Of a DNA stretch of 64,000 nucleotides, positions 1 to 7,861 are shown in pieces (position 1 is the first letter of the stretch; the number at the start of each line of letters is the position of its first letter). The notes below the pieces were generated by a model. That model was not told the DNA's origin. It saw only the letters and a program-made list of their open reading frames with translations, and ran no database searches. The position numbers were made by a program, and so were the translations under genes. The DNA comes from CBFGTV01 sp965652145. GTDB taxonomy: Bacteria; Bacillota; Clostridia; Peptostreptococcales; Natronincolaceae. The stretch is taken from NCBI GenBank assembly GCA_965652145.1, contig CBFGTV010000008.1:12334-76333 (forward strand), given 5' to 3'.

Positions 1-246
1 GTCATCTATTCCATATACATTTACCACAAATGAAGTTTTTTCAAACTGCTTTAACATATGGTATTCTCGATTAATTGATAGGTTTTCGGTACCGGCCTTT
101 AGGGCAAAATACTTTTTCTGCTGTTCTCCATAGACCAGATAAACCGCTGCAGTCCCCCCCATTCCAAGGGGTTTAATTACCTTAAAGCGTTCTTTAGACC
201 ATTTTCCCGTTATATAAGGGACATCAATCAGCATTTTTCCTTTCAT
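1..246 (-). CDS. yabT: YabT-like Ser/Thr protein kinase, N-terminal part (runs off the left edge)
   Basis: Only the first 82 codons are in the window. The start ATG is at 246. A glycine-rich loop (GMGGTAAVYLV, about residues 28-38) is followed by an ALKAG segment holding the expected ATP-binding lysine, the start of a Hanks-type kinase fold. It lies directly downstream of a YabS-like gene on the same strand, the order seen in Bacillus and clostridia (spoIIE-yabS-yabT-tilS). In B. subtilis YabT is a sporulation-associated DNA-stimulated kinase. The catalytic loop, any DNA-binding region and the C-terminus are outside the window, so the YabT identity rests on the N-terminus and context. Confidence 0.75.
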   Translation of the reverse strand, partial: MKGKMLIDVPYITGKWSKERFKVIKPLGMGGTAAVYLVYGEQQKKYFALKAGTENLSINREYHMLKQFEKTSFVVNVYGIDD

Positions 247-298
247 GGCCTCACCTGTTAATTATAATTTTATTGATAAAAAAGGTAGGGATGGCTCC

Positions 299-1030
299 CT
301 ACCCGATAAATTCTTCTAAGCACTGGGGTTCCATATGCTGCTTGATTCCAGTGTATTCTTCAATTAGCTCTATTCCCCGTTCAATGGCCAATGCCGTTGG
401 TGTTGCTCCACCGGGCTTGATTCTATAAAGACTTCGCTCTAATTGCTGGGGATTTTCACCAAAGTTTTGCAGTACGATGGTACTGGCCTTTCCATCGCCC
501 GGAAAGCCCACCACTGCCAAATGAACTGTTCCCCTTCTTCCCCTGAAGGATTCAACCAAATCCATAATACTATGGCGGGCTGCCTGAATTTTGGTGGTCA
601 TGCTGCCGCTGCAATCCAAGAGAATACAGCAGTAAATTGTAATTTCCTCTGAATACTCGTCTATGTAGTTTAGTATTTTACTTCTTGAATCTGGGGCCAT
701 TTGAGACAGGTCTGAACCGATTATTTCCTTTAGTTGCCTATTGACGGTTTCCTTAAGGGTCGAGCTAACGGTTTGGTAGCTTAAGCTCTGTATCGTTTGA
801 GACAGGGCTTCAATGTAGCTGTACTCGTATAGGCCGCCCCCTGCCTTGGCAATGTTCACAATTTCCTCGAAGGGCTTTTCCTTCTGCTGGTTTTGGGCGA
901 TAATTCCCACTGTATTGACCGTTATTCCCTGCCGAAGGGCGGCCCTTGCTGCCAATACCGGGTCACCACCCATATTTGACTCACCATCGGTGACCAAAAC
1001 AATTTGTCTAATGGTTGCTTCCTTTGACAT
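299..1030 (-). CDS. yabS: YabS-like VWA-domain protein
   Basis: 243 residues, preceded by GGGGTG. All three MIDAS metal-site segments are visible, but in permuted order: the TDG segment (residues 14-16, after a hydrophobic beta strand) comes first, and the DxSxS segment (DCSGS, 139-143) and the GGATPT threonine (210) come in the second half. The two half-domains are joined by a charged linker of about residues 88-128. Length and order match YabS of B. subtilis, whose gene sits between spoIIE and yabT. The gene downstream is a YabT-like kinase. SpoIIE is not found upstream here; a CRISPR array and the lysine operon occupy that side. Biochemical role unknown. Confidence 0.75.
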   Translation of the reverse strand: MSKEATIRQIVLVTDGESNMGGDPVLAARAALRQGITVNTVGIIAQNQQKEKPFEEIVNIAKAGGGLYEYSYIEALSQTIQSLSYQTVSSTLKETVNRQLKEIIGSDLSQMAPDSRSKILNYIDEYSEEITIYCCILLDCSGSMTTKIQAARHSIMDLVESFRGRRGTVHLAVVGFPGDGKASTIVLQNFGENPQQLERSLYRIKPGGATPTALAIERGIELIEEYTGIKQHMEPQCLEEFIG

Positions 1031-1111
1031 GATTTCACCCCATTTGTTTTTTTGTAATTATTACCATAGGTCAGGTTATTTATACCAATTTCCATGGTTA
1101 AAAATGGGCGT

Positions 1112-1147
1112 AAAAAAGCCATCTAATCTTTTAAAAGTCAGATGGCT
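1112..1147 (-). terminator. Rho-independent terminator after the CRISPR array
   Basis: Eight-base arms AGCCATCT (1117-1124) and AGATGGCT (1140-1147) enclose a 15-nt loop. On the minus strand the stem is followed by a run of six T (1112-1117). It lies directly downstream of the array in the direction set by the leader promoter, and upstream of yabS. Confidence 0.7.
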
Positions 1148-1155
1148 AAGGAAAA

Positions 1156-1315
1156 ATCATAATTCCTTATAGGTACTTTCTAAACTTGCTGTATATATCG
1201 TATTTCCCATCTCGAATTTCGTTTCAATTCCTTATAGGTACTTTCTAAACCAAGATAGCAATATTAGAAGAACACACAAAAGAATGTTTCAATTCCTTAT
1301 AGGTACTTTCTAAAC
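1156..1315 (-). CRISPR. Orphan CRISPR mini-array: three repeats, two 35-bp spacers
   Basis: Two identical 30-bp repeats at 1221-1250 and 1286-1315 begin GTTTCAATTCC and end TTTCTAAAC on the plus strand. A third copy (1156-1185) matches fully from 1161 but is degenerate in the first five bases. Spacers are 1186-1220 and 1251-1285, both 35 bp. On the minus strand the repeat ends ATTGAAAC, the 8-nt crRNA 5' handle typical of type I-B. The degenerate copy is then the last one and has lost its 3' end, as terminal repeats often do, so the leader is on the right. No cas genes are in the window. Confidence 0.9.
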
Positions 1316-1330
1316 CCATTACATACATTG

Positions 1331-1359
1331 AGTTTAACACCTTTACTATATTTTGTCAA
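1331..1359 (-). promoter_or_regulatory. CRISPR leader promoter
   Basis: On the minus strand TTGACA (1354-1359) is followed after exactly 17 bp by TAAACT (1331-1336), a good sigma-A promoter. It starts just before the first repeat at 1315 and so would transcribe the array toward the terminator at 1112-1147. Confidence 0.7.
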
Positions 1360-1446
1360 AGGTAAACCAGGCTGTCATTGGTCTGGCGATTTTCTCTAAT
1401 ATTTCCGGCTATCCATTCCAATGGCTTAAATACAGCTTCAAATAAA

Positions 1447-1496
1447 ATTGTCGTCGATCCCCCGTGTTTTTTACGCTATTGGGGGTCGACGACAAT
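1447..1496. repeat. Large inverted repeat at the leader side of the CRISPR array
   Basis: Arms at 1447-1463 and 1481-1496 both carry GTCGTCGA and CCCCC and pair over 16 bp with one bulged base. The 17-nt loop holds a six-T run and ACGC. It lies between the kamE stop codon and the CRISPR leader. From memory, similar GTCGAC-containing hairpins occur between cas genes and leaders of type I-B loci, so this may be the leader-distal boundary of a lost cas locus. It could also act as a terminator for the lysine operon, though no T-run follows it on the minus strand. Confidence 0.7.
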
Positions 1497-1499
1497 TAA

Positions 1500-2261
1500 T
1501 TACACCAATCCCATTTTCCTGTTGGCGATTTCATGTACTATAAAGGTGGCTACATCCTCGGCAAAGCTACCCGTTCCAAAGCCAGCATCGTAGCCCAGCT
1601 CCTTGGCCAGCTCGTGACTCAGCCTGGGGCCACCGCAGACCAATACCACTTGATCCCTGAGTCCTTCTGCTTCTAAAAGCTCCACCAATTGAGTCAGGTT
1701 GGGAATGTGTACATCCTTTTGGGTTACCACCTGGGAAACCAAAATGGCATCGGCCTTTAGCTCGATAGCCCTGGCCACCAGGTCTTCATTTAAAACCTGA
1801 CTGCCTAAATTGTGGGCTTCAATGCCCTTGTATCTTTCAAGGCCGTAATGACCATCATAGCCCTTCATATTCATTATGGCATCTATTCCCACGGTATGGG
1901 CATCGGTTCCGGTACAGGCCCCCACCACCACAATGGGCCTGCCAATTTGGCTTTCAATAAATTCCTCTACCTCTTCCATTGACAGGGTTTCTACATCTAC
2001 CTTAACCACCTCAATGGCATTGTAATCTACGGTATGGACACATTTCCCATAGACTATAAAATAGGTGTAGCCCTGGCTAAGCCCCTTCATATGAACCACC
2101 GAGGGTTCCTCAAGGCCCATTTTGCCAGCCAGCTGCCTGGCGGCCTCTCTGGCCTCCTCACCGTAGGGCACCGGCAGGGTAAAGCTTACCTGCACCATTC
2201 CGTCATTTAAGGTATCGCCATAGGGCTTAACCCGTGAATAATCAATTTTTTCTATTTCCAT
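1500..2261 (-). CDS. kamE: D-lysine/L-beta-lysine 5,6-aminomutase beta subunit KamE
   Basis: Small subunit of the adenosylcobalamin- and PLP-dependent enzyme that moves the terminal amino group of beta-lysine to give 3,5-diaminohexanoate. 253 residues. The cobalamin-binding DxHxxG motif is DAHTVG, with H122 as the expected cobalt ligand. K133 lies eleven residues later, the same spacing as H133/K144 of the Acetoanaerobium (Clostridium) sticklandii enzyme, so it should be the PLP-binding lysine. A Rossmann-like B12 domain fills the C-terminal half. The gene overlaps the end of kamD by 10 bp and closes the lysine operon. Confidence 0.95.
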   Translation of the reverse strand: MEIEKIDYSRVKPYGDTLNDGMVQVSFTLPVPYGEEAREAARQLAGKMGLEEPSVVHMKGLSQGYTYFIVYGKCVHTVDYNAIEVVKVDVETLSMEEVEEFIESQIGRPIVVVGACTGTDAHTVGIDAIMNMKGYDGHYGLERYKGIEAHNLGSQVLNEDLVARAIELKADAILVSQVVTQKDVHIPNLTQLVELLEAEGLRDQVVLVCGGPRLSHELAKELGYDAGFGTGSFAEDVATFIVHEIANRKMGLV

Positions 2262-3817
2262 GACGAACCCTCCTCAAGCATAATTTCAACGAAGGGATTG
2301 AGGTATCCGGGGGCCTTCCTGATGACTCCCTCTAACCCCTTGCCGCCGGTTCTTGAGCGTTTGACGCCACCAAACTTTCCTTCCTCGATGGTTTTAAAGA
2401 GTCCATCGTATTCGATTTGCTCCAGTAGTGCAGCTGCCTCCTGTAAAACCGATTGGGCTCTTTTTTGTATGATACCGTCTTCCTTAAAGACAATTTCGCT
2501 GCCTAAGTCTTGGCAGTTATTAAAAATATATTGGGCATTATCAATTGACAGGGCCCGGTCTTGAAGATGGGGGGTATGGATTGCCTCCGTCAGCATCCCC
2601 AATAATTGAATTCCCTGTCCTGTCCAGATTGACACCAGGTTAAAGAGGGCATTCTGTACATGGCCCTTGAAAATATCCCCTGTCATAAACTTGGTGGGGG
2701 GCATGTATTTTAAAGGAGCCTTGGGGAAAATTTCCCTTGCCATTTGGGCCTGGGCCAGCTCCAGTAAAAAACCATTGGTCAGATTAGGGTCCATTTCAAA
2801 GGCATGGCCCAGGCCCATTTGCTCTTCGGGAATTCCTGCCTTTAGGGCAAACTGTTCATTGATAAACTGGGAAGCCAGCACCGTATGGGCCTCTTCCACA
2901 GCATCGGCGGTGGTTAAGTAATTGTCTTCGCCTGTATTAATGATAATTCCAGCATAGCCGTTAATAACACGAGAAAAGAATTGGTCAATCAAGGTACGCT
3001 GCATATTAATGTCTCTAAACAAAATACCATAGAGGGCATCATTCAGCATTACATCCAGCCTTTCCAAGGCCCCCATGGCTGCAATTTCAGGCATACTCAG
3101 ACCAGAGCAATAGTTGCACAGGCGAATATATCGCCCCACCTCTTCTCCCACTTCATCCAAAGCCCTACGCATAATCTTGAAGTTTTCCTGGGTGGCAAAG
3201 GTACCGCCAAAGCCCTCGGTGGTGGCACCATAGGGCACATAGTCTAAAAGACTTTGGGCCGTCGACCGGATCACTGCAACAATGTCGGCTCCCTGACGGA
3301 CAGCGGCCTGGGCCTGTACTGCATCTTCATAAATGTTTCCCGTAGCCACGATTACGTACAAGTAGGGTCTTTTTCCCTCTCCCAGCCCCTTGATCATGGC
3401 ATCACGTCTTAGTCGATTTTCCCTTATCCTTTCTACCATTTTTAAAACGATAGGTGTAATCCGCTCTTGAATAGCCTTTGGCGACTCACCGGGAACCCTC
3501 AGTAAATGAATTTCTTTCTTTGCCACCGCCTCTGCAATTTCCTGGGGACTCAAATCAAAATGTACCATGGCATTTCCCAGCCAGTAGGCAATTCCCTGGC
3601 CCAGACCACCATTTTCTTTAATATGGTCCACCACCACATTGGGTAAAGGCGTATCTGTATCGTCTACCCCATCTATTCCCATGAGCCTGGCTATGGTTCG
3701 CTCTACGCTGACGGTGGTATGCAGATCAATAAATTCCTGTACCTCATCGGCAATGTGCTTAGCCGCATTCCTGGCTCTATTAATAATTTCTTGGTCGAGA
3801 TTTAACTTACTTTCCAT
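2252..3817 (-). CDS. kamD: Lysine 5,6-aminomutase alpha subunit KamD
   Basis: Large catalytic subunit that partners with KamE, 521 residues, full length for the family. It forms the TIM-barrel part that holds substrate and the PLP phosphate, while B12 and the PLP lysine come from KamE. The ribosome binding site AGAGGAGGGG lies just before the ATG at 3817, 18 bp after the end of kamC. The stop region overlaps the kamE start, consistent with translational coupling of the two subunits. The identity is clear from the sequence as a whole and from its position in kamA-B-C-D-E. Confidence 0.95.
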   Translation of the reverse strand: MESKLNLDQEIINRARNAAKHIADEVQEFIDLHTTVSVERTIARLMGIDGVDDTDTPLPNVVVDHIKENGGLGQGIAYWLGNAMVHFDLSPQEIAEAVAKKEIHLLRVPGESPKAIQERITPIVLKMVERIRENRLRRDAMIKGLGEGKRPYLYVIVATGNIYEDAVQAQAAVRQGADIVAVIRSTAQSLLDYVPYGATTEGFGGTFATQENFKIMRRALDEVGEEVGRYIRLCNYCSGLSMPEIAAMGALERLDVMLNDALYGILFRDINMQRTLIDQFFSRVINGYAGIIINTGEDNYLTTADAVEEAHTVLASQFINEQFALKAGIPEEQMGLGHAFEMDPNLTNGFLLELAQAQMAREIFPKAPLKYMPPTKFMTGDIFKGHVQNALFNLVSIWTGQGIQLLGMLTEAIHTPHLQDRALSIDNAQYIFNNCQDLGSEIVFKEDGIIQKRAQSVLQEAAALLEQIEYDGLFKTIEEGKFGGVKRSRTGGKGLEGVIRKAPGYLNPFVEIMLEEGSSWK

Positions 3818-3835
3818 AGAACCCCTCCTCTGACA

Positions 3836-5506
3836 TCAATTCATTCCATACAGCTTTTGCTCCCCTTTAAGCCTGGCAGCAAGAATTTCCTCTGCCCGTT
3901 GAAGCACTTCCTCATCAATCCCCATTAGCTCGGCAATTTTTAATGCCTCCATTGGGATTTCCCCCGGTTCAGCCATGGGTACCAGACGAAAATCCATATA
4001 TCTTTGCAGCACCTGATCATGATGCTGATAGGTTTGAAAGGCCGCCCTTAGCTCTGTCAGGGTTACATTTCTAAGTCCCACAACCTGTAGCTGGGAAATG
4101 CCCTCAACATGGCCAAGCCCTTCATGGTGGGTTGTAATTACTGAGGTAGCAGGCATTTTCTTTAAATATTCAATTACCGAGTAGGTTATGGCATAGCCCT
4201 CCTGGGGATTCGTTCCCCGGGCCAGCTCATCAATTAAGATGAGTCCCCTAGTCTGGCTTTTTTTAAGGGCCTGACCTAATTCCTTCATTTCGGCCCCAAA
4301 GGTCGATAGACCTGACTCCATAGATTGATTGTCACCAGTGGAAAAGTGGATAAATTCCACCATCCCCAGGGTACAGGCCTCGGCAGGAACAAAGAGTCCC
4401 CATTGGGCCATGGCTGCCACCAGGGCAAGGAGCTTGAGGGTGACGGTTTTCCCGCCCATATTGGCCCCTGTAATCAGAGTAACCCCTTGACCTAATGAAA
4501 GATCAACCGGGGTGTATTGAAGGCCTCTATTGGCCAGGGCCTCCTCTACAGCAGGGTGCCTGCCCTGCCTAATATCCATATGAGGTTCTTTCTGGAGCTG
4601 AGGTCGGCACCCTTTTATTTTTTTAGCCAACAAAACCTTTCCCAACAATAAATCTAGGGCGCCCAGCCTGTTAATATTTTTAATTAGGGGTTCAGCTAGG
4701 CGGTCGATTTCCTGTGACAGCATGCCCCTTACCCGAAGCTCCTCGGTCTCTTCCAATGCTCTGATATTCTCCAGGTCTTCCTGAAGCCGGTGAACTTCCT
4801 GGCTTTGAATGATTTTAAAAACAATTCCCTGTAGCCCCTCTGAGGCCACATAAAGCCTGGGGGATTTTTGAAGCGCTTCAATTTTATCATAATGGGCCTT
4901 TGGAAGATGCAGCTCGCCGTTGGGCCTTGGCTTGATTCCAATTTCACGATGAATTTCCTGATGGATTAAGGCTTCCTCATGGCGAATTTTTTTTTCTAAT
5001 TGCTGTTTTTCTTTTCTAAGTTTGGCTAATTCCTGAGAATAGGAATCATACAAATAAAAGCTCTTTACACCATAGCCTTCGGGGTCTAAAAGGGCTTCAA
5101 TTTCTGTTAATGGCTCCAGTTGGTATTCTGCCAAACTGCCCATTAGGTATGGCTGAAGCGCCTTCCCCATCAGATTCATATCCATAATCTGACACTTAAT
5201 TTCAAATAGCTCGATTTCATTTAATATTTCATGACCTTTAACCCGGCTTAAGGAGCCCGTTATGTCCTTTATGGTACTAAAGCTGGATTTTAGCAGCCTT
5301 AAAAGGGCTGGTTGCTGATCAATTGTCTTTATCAGAAGAGTCACCTGATCAAATACCCTTTCCAGCACCGCCTCCTGCCCCGGGAAAAATGGCGCCATTT
5401 GTTCCCTGGCCTTTTTTCCGTAGGGAGTATGGGTATTGATACGCTGGAGGATGGCCCTAAGACCAATCTCCTGCTCTGTTTTTATGGACATTAGGGAATT
5501 ATTCAT
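3836..5506 (-). CDS. kamC: MutS-like ATPase KamC, putative reactivating factor for the B12 aminomutase
   Basis: About 556 residues with a MutS-type ATPase at the C-terminal end: Walker A GANMGGKT (about residue 350), the Walker B region LILIDELARGTNP, and a TTHHEG switch. A coiled-coil clamp (about 155-190) precedes it, and no MutS1 mismatch-binding domain or MutS2 Smr domain is seen. In lysine-fermenting clostridia a MutS-like gene at this place is named kamC and annotated as part of the reactivase of 5,6-aminomutase; that role is from annotation and context. The start at 5506 is preferred over an upstream ATG at 5533 because GGAGGAAT lies just ahead and kamB ends at 5508. Confidence 0.85.
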   Translation of the reverse strand: MNNSLMSIKTEQEIGLRAILQRINTHTPYGKKAREQMAPFFPGQEAVLERVFDQVTLLIKTIDQQPALLRLLKSSFSTIKDITGSLSRVKGHEILNEIELFEIKCQIMDMNLMGKALQPYLMGSLAEYQLEPLTEIEALLDPEGYGVKSFYLYDSYSQELAKLRKEKQQLEKKIRHEEALIHQEIHREIGIKPRPNGELHLPKAHYDKIEALQKSPRLYVASEGLQGIVFKIIQSQEVHRLQEDLENIRALEETEELRVRGMLSQEIDRLAEPLIKNINRLGALDLLLGKVLLAKKIKGCRPQLQKEPHMDIRQGRHPAVEEALANRGLQYTPVDLSLGQGVTLITGANMGGKTVTLKLLALVAAMAQWGLFVPAEACTLGMVEFIHFSTGDNQSMESGLSTFGAEMKELGQALKKSQTRGLILIDELARGTNPQEGYAITYSVIEYLKKMPATSVITTHHEGLGHVEGISQLQVVGLRNVTLTELRAAFQTYQHHDQVLQRYMDFRLVPMAEPGEIPMEALKIAELMGIDEEVLQRAEEILAARLKGEQKLYGMN

Positions 5507-5507
5507 G

Positions 5508-6542
5508 CTATTCCTCCTCCAAGTAAAGATCAAATACCGGCAGGGGAGCCAGGGTCCTTTTCATTTTATCCCTAAGCTCCCGGGGATCAAGATAATATCC
5601 CTGGGGTGCATAGGGATTGGTAGTAACCGCCACCAGGTTAATTTCGTCCAAGACCTGAATGGTAAAGCCCTTTTTATTAAAATGCTTCCAGTCCCTAGGC
5701 TCAATAAAAATTTTTGTGGCATCCTGAACCACAAAAATAACCTGCTGAAAATAATATGAGGTCTGGGAGATGTCTTCCAGGGTGCTTTTCACCAGACTGC
5801 CCCGCAAGATAACATAACGGCTGCTGTCGGTAAGGGTCGCCCCAATGATCCGGCCTCCCCTTAGGGCCGTGGTAATGGGAATCTTCTCAAATCTTCCGTC
5901 GTTATGAATTACCCCATAGGCCCCCGACGCCATTATATTCCTCATTTGATCCTTTAATAATAAATCTTGGGGAGATTTTAAGGTAAATAGCTCCACCTGA
6001 TGGGCTGTTTCCGCTATAACCCTGTTTATGTCTCGACTGAGAACTGCCCCTGTGGCCAAAATAGTAGCTTCAGTGATGGCTGGGGCCGCAGCTGCCTTTC
6101 TGTCTATGGCTCCGTCAACAACAACCAGAGCCGCTCCATAGGCCAGCATCTTCTGTGCCACCAGTCGTATTTGCCGATTGGTCTCTGGGCCAGCCAGCTC
6201 CACCAGCCCCTGGTTAATAGTTTTGCCAATTACAATTTTACCCATGGGGGTATTGAGGTCTGTCACCTCAAGTATTTCCAATCTTGTTTGACTTCTGGCC
6301 AGGGCATCGGCTGCTGTACTGATGAGTGTTCCCGGCGGTACATCCAGCACTGGTTTTTCAGTCATGGTTACAATATCAAGGCTTTCTCCATCCCGGCCGG
6401 TGGAGGTGAGCCCCAAGGGAATCCCCTGGCCCTGGGCCTGATCCATCAGACTCCTTAGGGCTACGGTTTTTCCTGCATTCTTTGCCATACCCACGACAGA
6501 AACAATTTTATATTGGTCTTTAATCAGATTAAGCAGGGTCAT
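5508..6542 (-). CDS. kamB: KamB, putative reactivase subunit for lysine 5,6-aminomutase
   Basis: 344 residues with an N-terminal P-loop (GMAKNAGKT, residues 18-26), so a nucleotide-binding protein. The remainder has no motif I can name. It sits between kamA and kamC, and its stop codon touches the kamC start, which suggests that KamB and KamC are made together. In other lysine fermenters kamB and kamC accompany kamD and kamE and are proposed to exchange damaged cobalamin, as the diol dehydratase and ornithine aminomutase reactivases do. The function is inferred from context. Confidence 0.8.
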   Translation of the reverse strand: MTLLNLIKDQYKIVSVVGMAKNAGKTVALRSLMDQAQGQGIPLGLTSTGRDGESLDIVTMTEKPVLDVPPGTLISTAADALARSQTRLEILEVTDLNTPMGKIVIGKTINQGLVELAGPETNRQIRLVAQKMLAYGAALVVVDGAIDRKAAAAPAITEATILATGAVLSRDINRVIAETAHQVELFTLKSPQDLLLKDQMRNIMASGAYGVIHNDGRFEKIPITTALRGGRIIGATLTDSSRYVILRGSLVKSTLEDISQTSYYFQQVIFVVQDATKIFIEPRDWKHFNKKGFTIQVLDEINLVAVTTNPYAPQGYYLDPRELRDKMKRTLAPLPVFDLYLEEE

Positions 6543-6592
6543 GCCTTTCTCCCCTTCGCTGAAGCCAGGAGGCCCAAAGGCCCCCAGCTTCC

Positions 6593-7837
6593 CTAGCTTC
6601 TTTGATGTCTTTCTAATTTAGCAGGCTCCAGGGCAATTTGGTTTCCCGCAAGAAGACCTGCCACACCCTGTAGCCGGTATTTTTTTTCACCTCTACACAC
6701 ATCACATTGACAGGCATCTTCATAATGCCCGGGCTCTGTATAGGTGGTAATCACACCTTCATAATTTCTCAAAATAATTTTGTTGGCAGATTGTGAAATA
6801 ACATAGTTGGGCATTACAGGAATTTTACCGCCCCCGCCCGGCGCATCCACCACAAAGGTAGGTACTGCATAGCCCGAGGTGTGGCCCCTTAAGCCTTCTA
6901 TAATTTCAATTCCCTTGGCCACCGGTGTTCTAAAATGCCCGATACCCATGGAAAGATCACATTGATAAATGTAATAGGGTCTGACACGATTTTTTACCAG
7001 CCTGTGAACCAGCCTTCGCATCACGTGAACGCAATCATTAACTCCCCGTAAAAGCACCGACTGATTGCCCAGGGGAATTCCGGCATTGGCTAATCGGGCC
7101 AGGGCTGCCTCTGCCTCAGGGGTTAATTCCTTTGGATGATTGAAATGAGTGTTTAACCAAATGGGATGATACTTTTTAAGCATTTCTACCAGCTGTGGGG
7201 TAATTCGCTGGGGCATTACCACCGGGGTTCTGGAGCCCAGCCTGATAATTTCAACATGTTCAATGGTTCTCAGGCGACTAATAATATATTCCAGCCGTTC
7301 ATCAGAGACCAGCAGACAGTCTCCCCCTGATAAAAGCACATCTCGTACCTCTGGATGCTTTCTAATATATTCGATGGCGGCATCAATCCGATCAAGGGGC
7401 AGCCCTTTATCCTGCTGTCCGGCAAATCTCCTCCTGGTACAATGCCTACAGTACATGGCACACATGTCGGTAATTAACAGCAGCACCCTGTCTGGATAGC
7501 GATGGGTGAGGCCCGGTACTGGTGAATCTGCATCCTCGTGGAGGGGGTCCTCCATATCGGCTTCACTCTTATGGATCTCTTTCATAATGGGAATGGCCTG
7601 CTTTCTAATGGGGCAGTTGGGATCCTCTGGATTCATCAGGGTGGCATAGTAGGGTGTGATTCCCATCCTCAAGGTTTTAAGACACTCTGTAATGCCCTTC
7701 TCTTCCTCTTCAGTTAGAGGGATAATTTTCTTTAGGTCCTCTAGCTTTGTAATACGATTGGCCGCCTGCCATTTCCAGTCATTCCATTGCTCCTCCGTAA
7801 CATCCTTCCATAGGGGTACCTTTTTGTAATCACGCAT
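6593..7837 (-). CDS. kamA: L-lysine 2,3-aminomutase KamA
   Basis: Radical SAM, PLP-dependent enzyme that converts L-lysine to L-beta-lysine, the first step of lysine fermentation. 414 residues, usual length. The CxxxCxxC cluster motif is C126/C130/C133 (MCAMYCRHC). K338 in PGGGGK is the PLP lysine, and D294 and D331 match the two aspartates that bind the substrate in the Clostridium subterminale enzyme (D293, D330). A C-terminal CQCDVC segment fits the zinc site of the family. It starts at 7837 behind GGGAGAGG, 24 bp after kdd. Confidence 0.97.
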   Translation of the reverse strand: MRDYKKVPLWKDVTEEQWNDWKWQAANRITKLEDLKKIIPLTEEEEKGITECLKTLRMGITPYYATLMNPEDPNCPIRKQAIPIMKEIHKSEADMEDPLHEDADSPVPGLTHRYPDRVLLLITDMCAMYCRHCTRRRFAGQQDKGLPLDRIDAAIEYIRKHPEVRDVLLSGGDCLLVSDERLEYIISRLRTIEHVEIIRLGSRTPVVMPQRITPQLVEMLKKYHPIWLNTHFNHPKELTPEAEAALARLANAGIPLGNQSVLLRGVNDCVHVMRRLVHRLVKNRVRPYYIYQCDLSMGIGHFRTPVAKGIEIIEGLRGHTSGYAVPTFVVDAPGGGGKIPVMPNYVISQSANKIILRNYEGVITTYTEPGHYEDACQCDVCRGEKKYRLQGVAGLLAGNQIALEPAKLERHQRS

Positions 7838-7861
7838 GTAACCTCTCCCTTCAATTTTATA

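Noticed and set aside
3836..5506. DNA mismatch repair or MutS2 anti-recombination protein
   Set aside because: No mismatch-recognition or Smr domain, and it is embedded between kamB and kamD.
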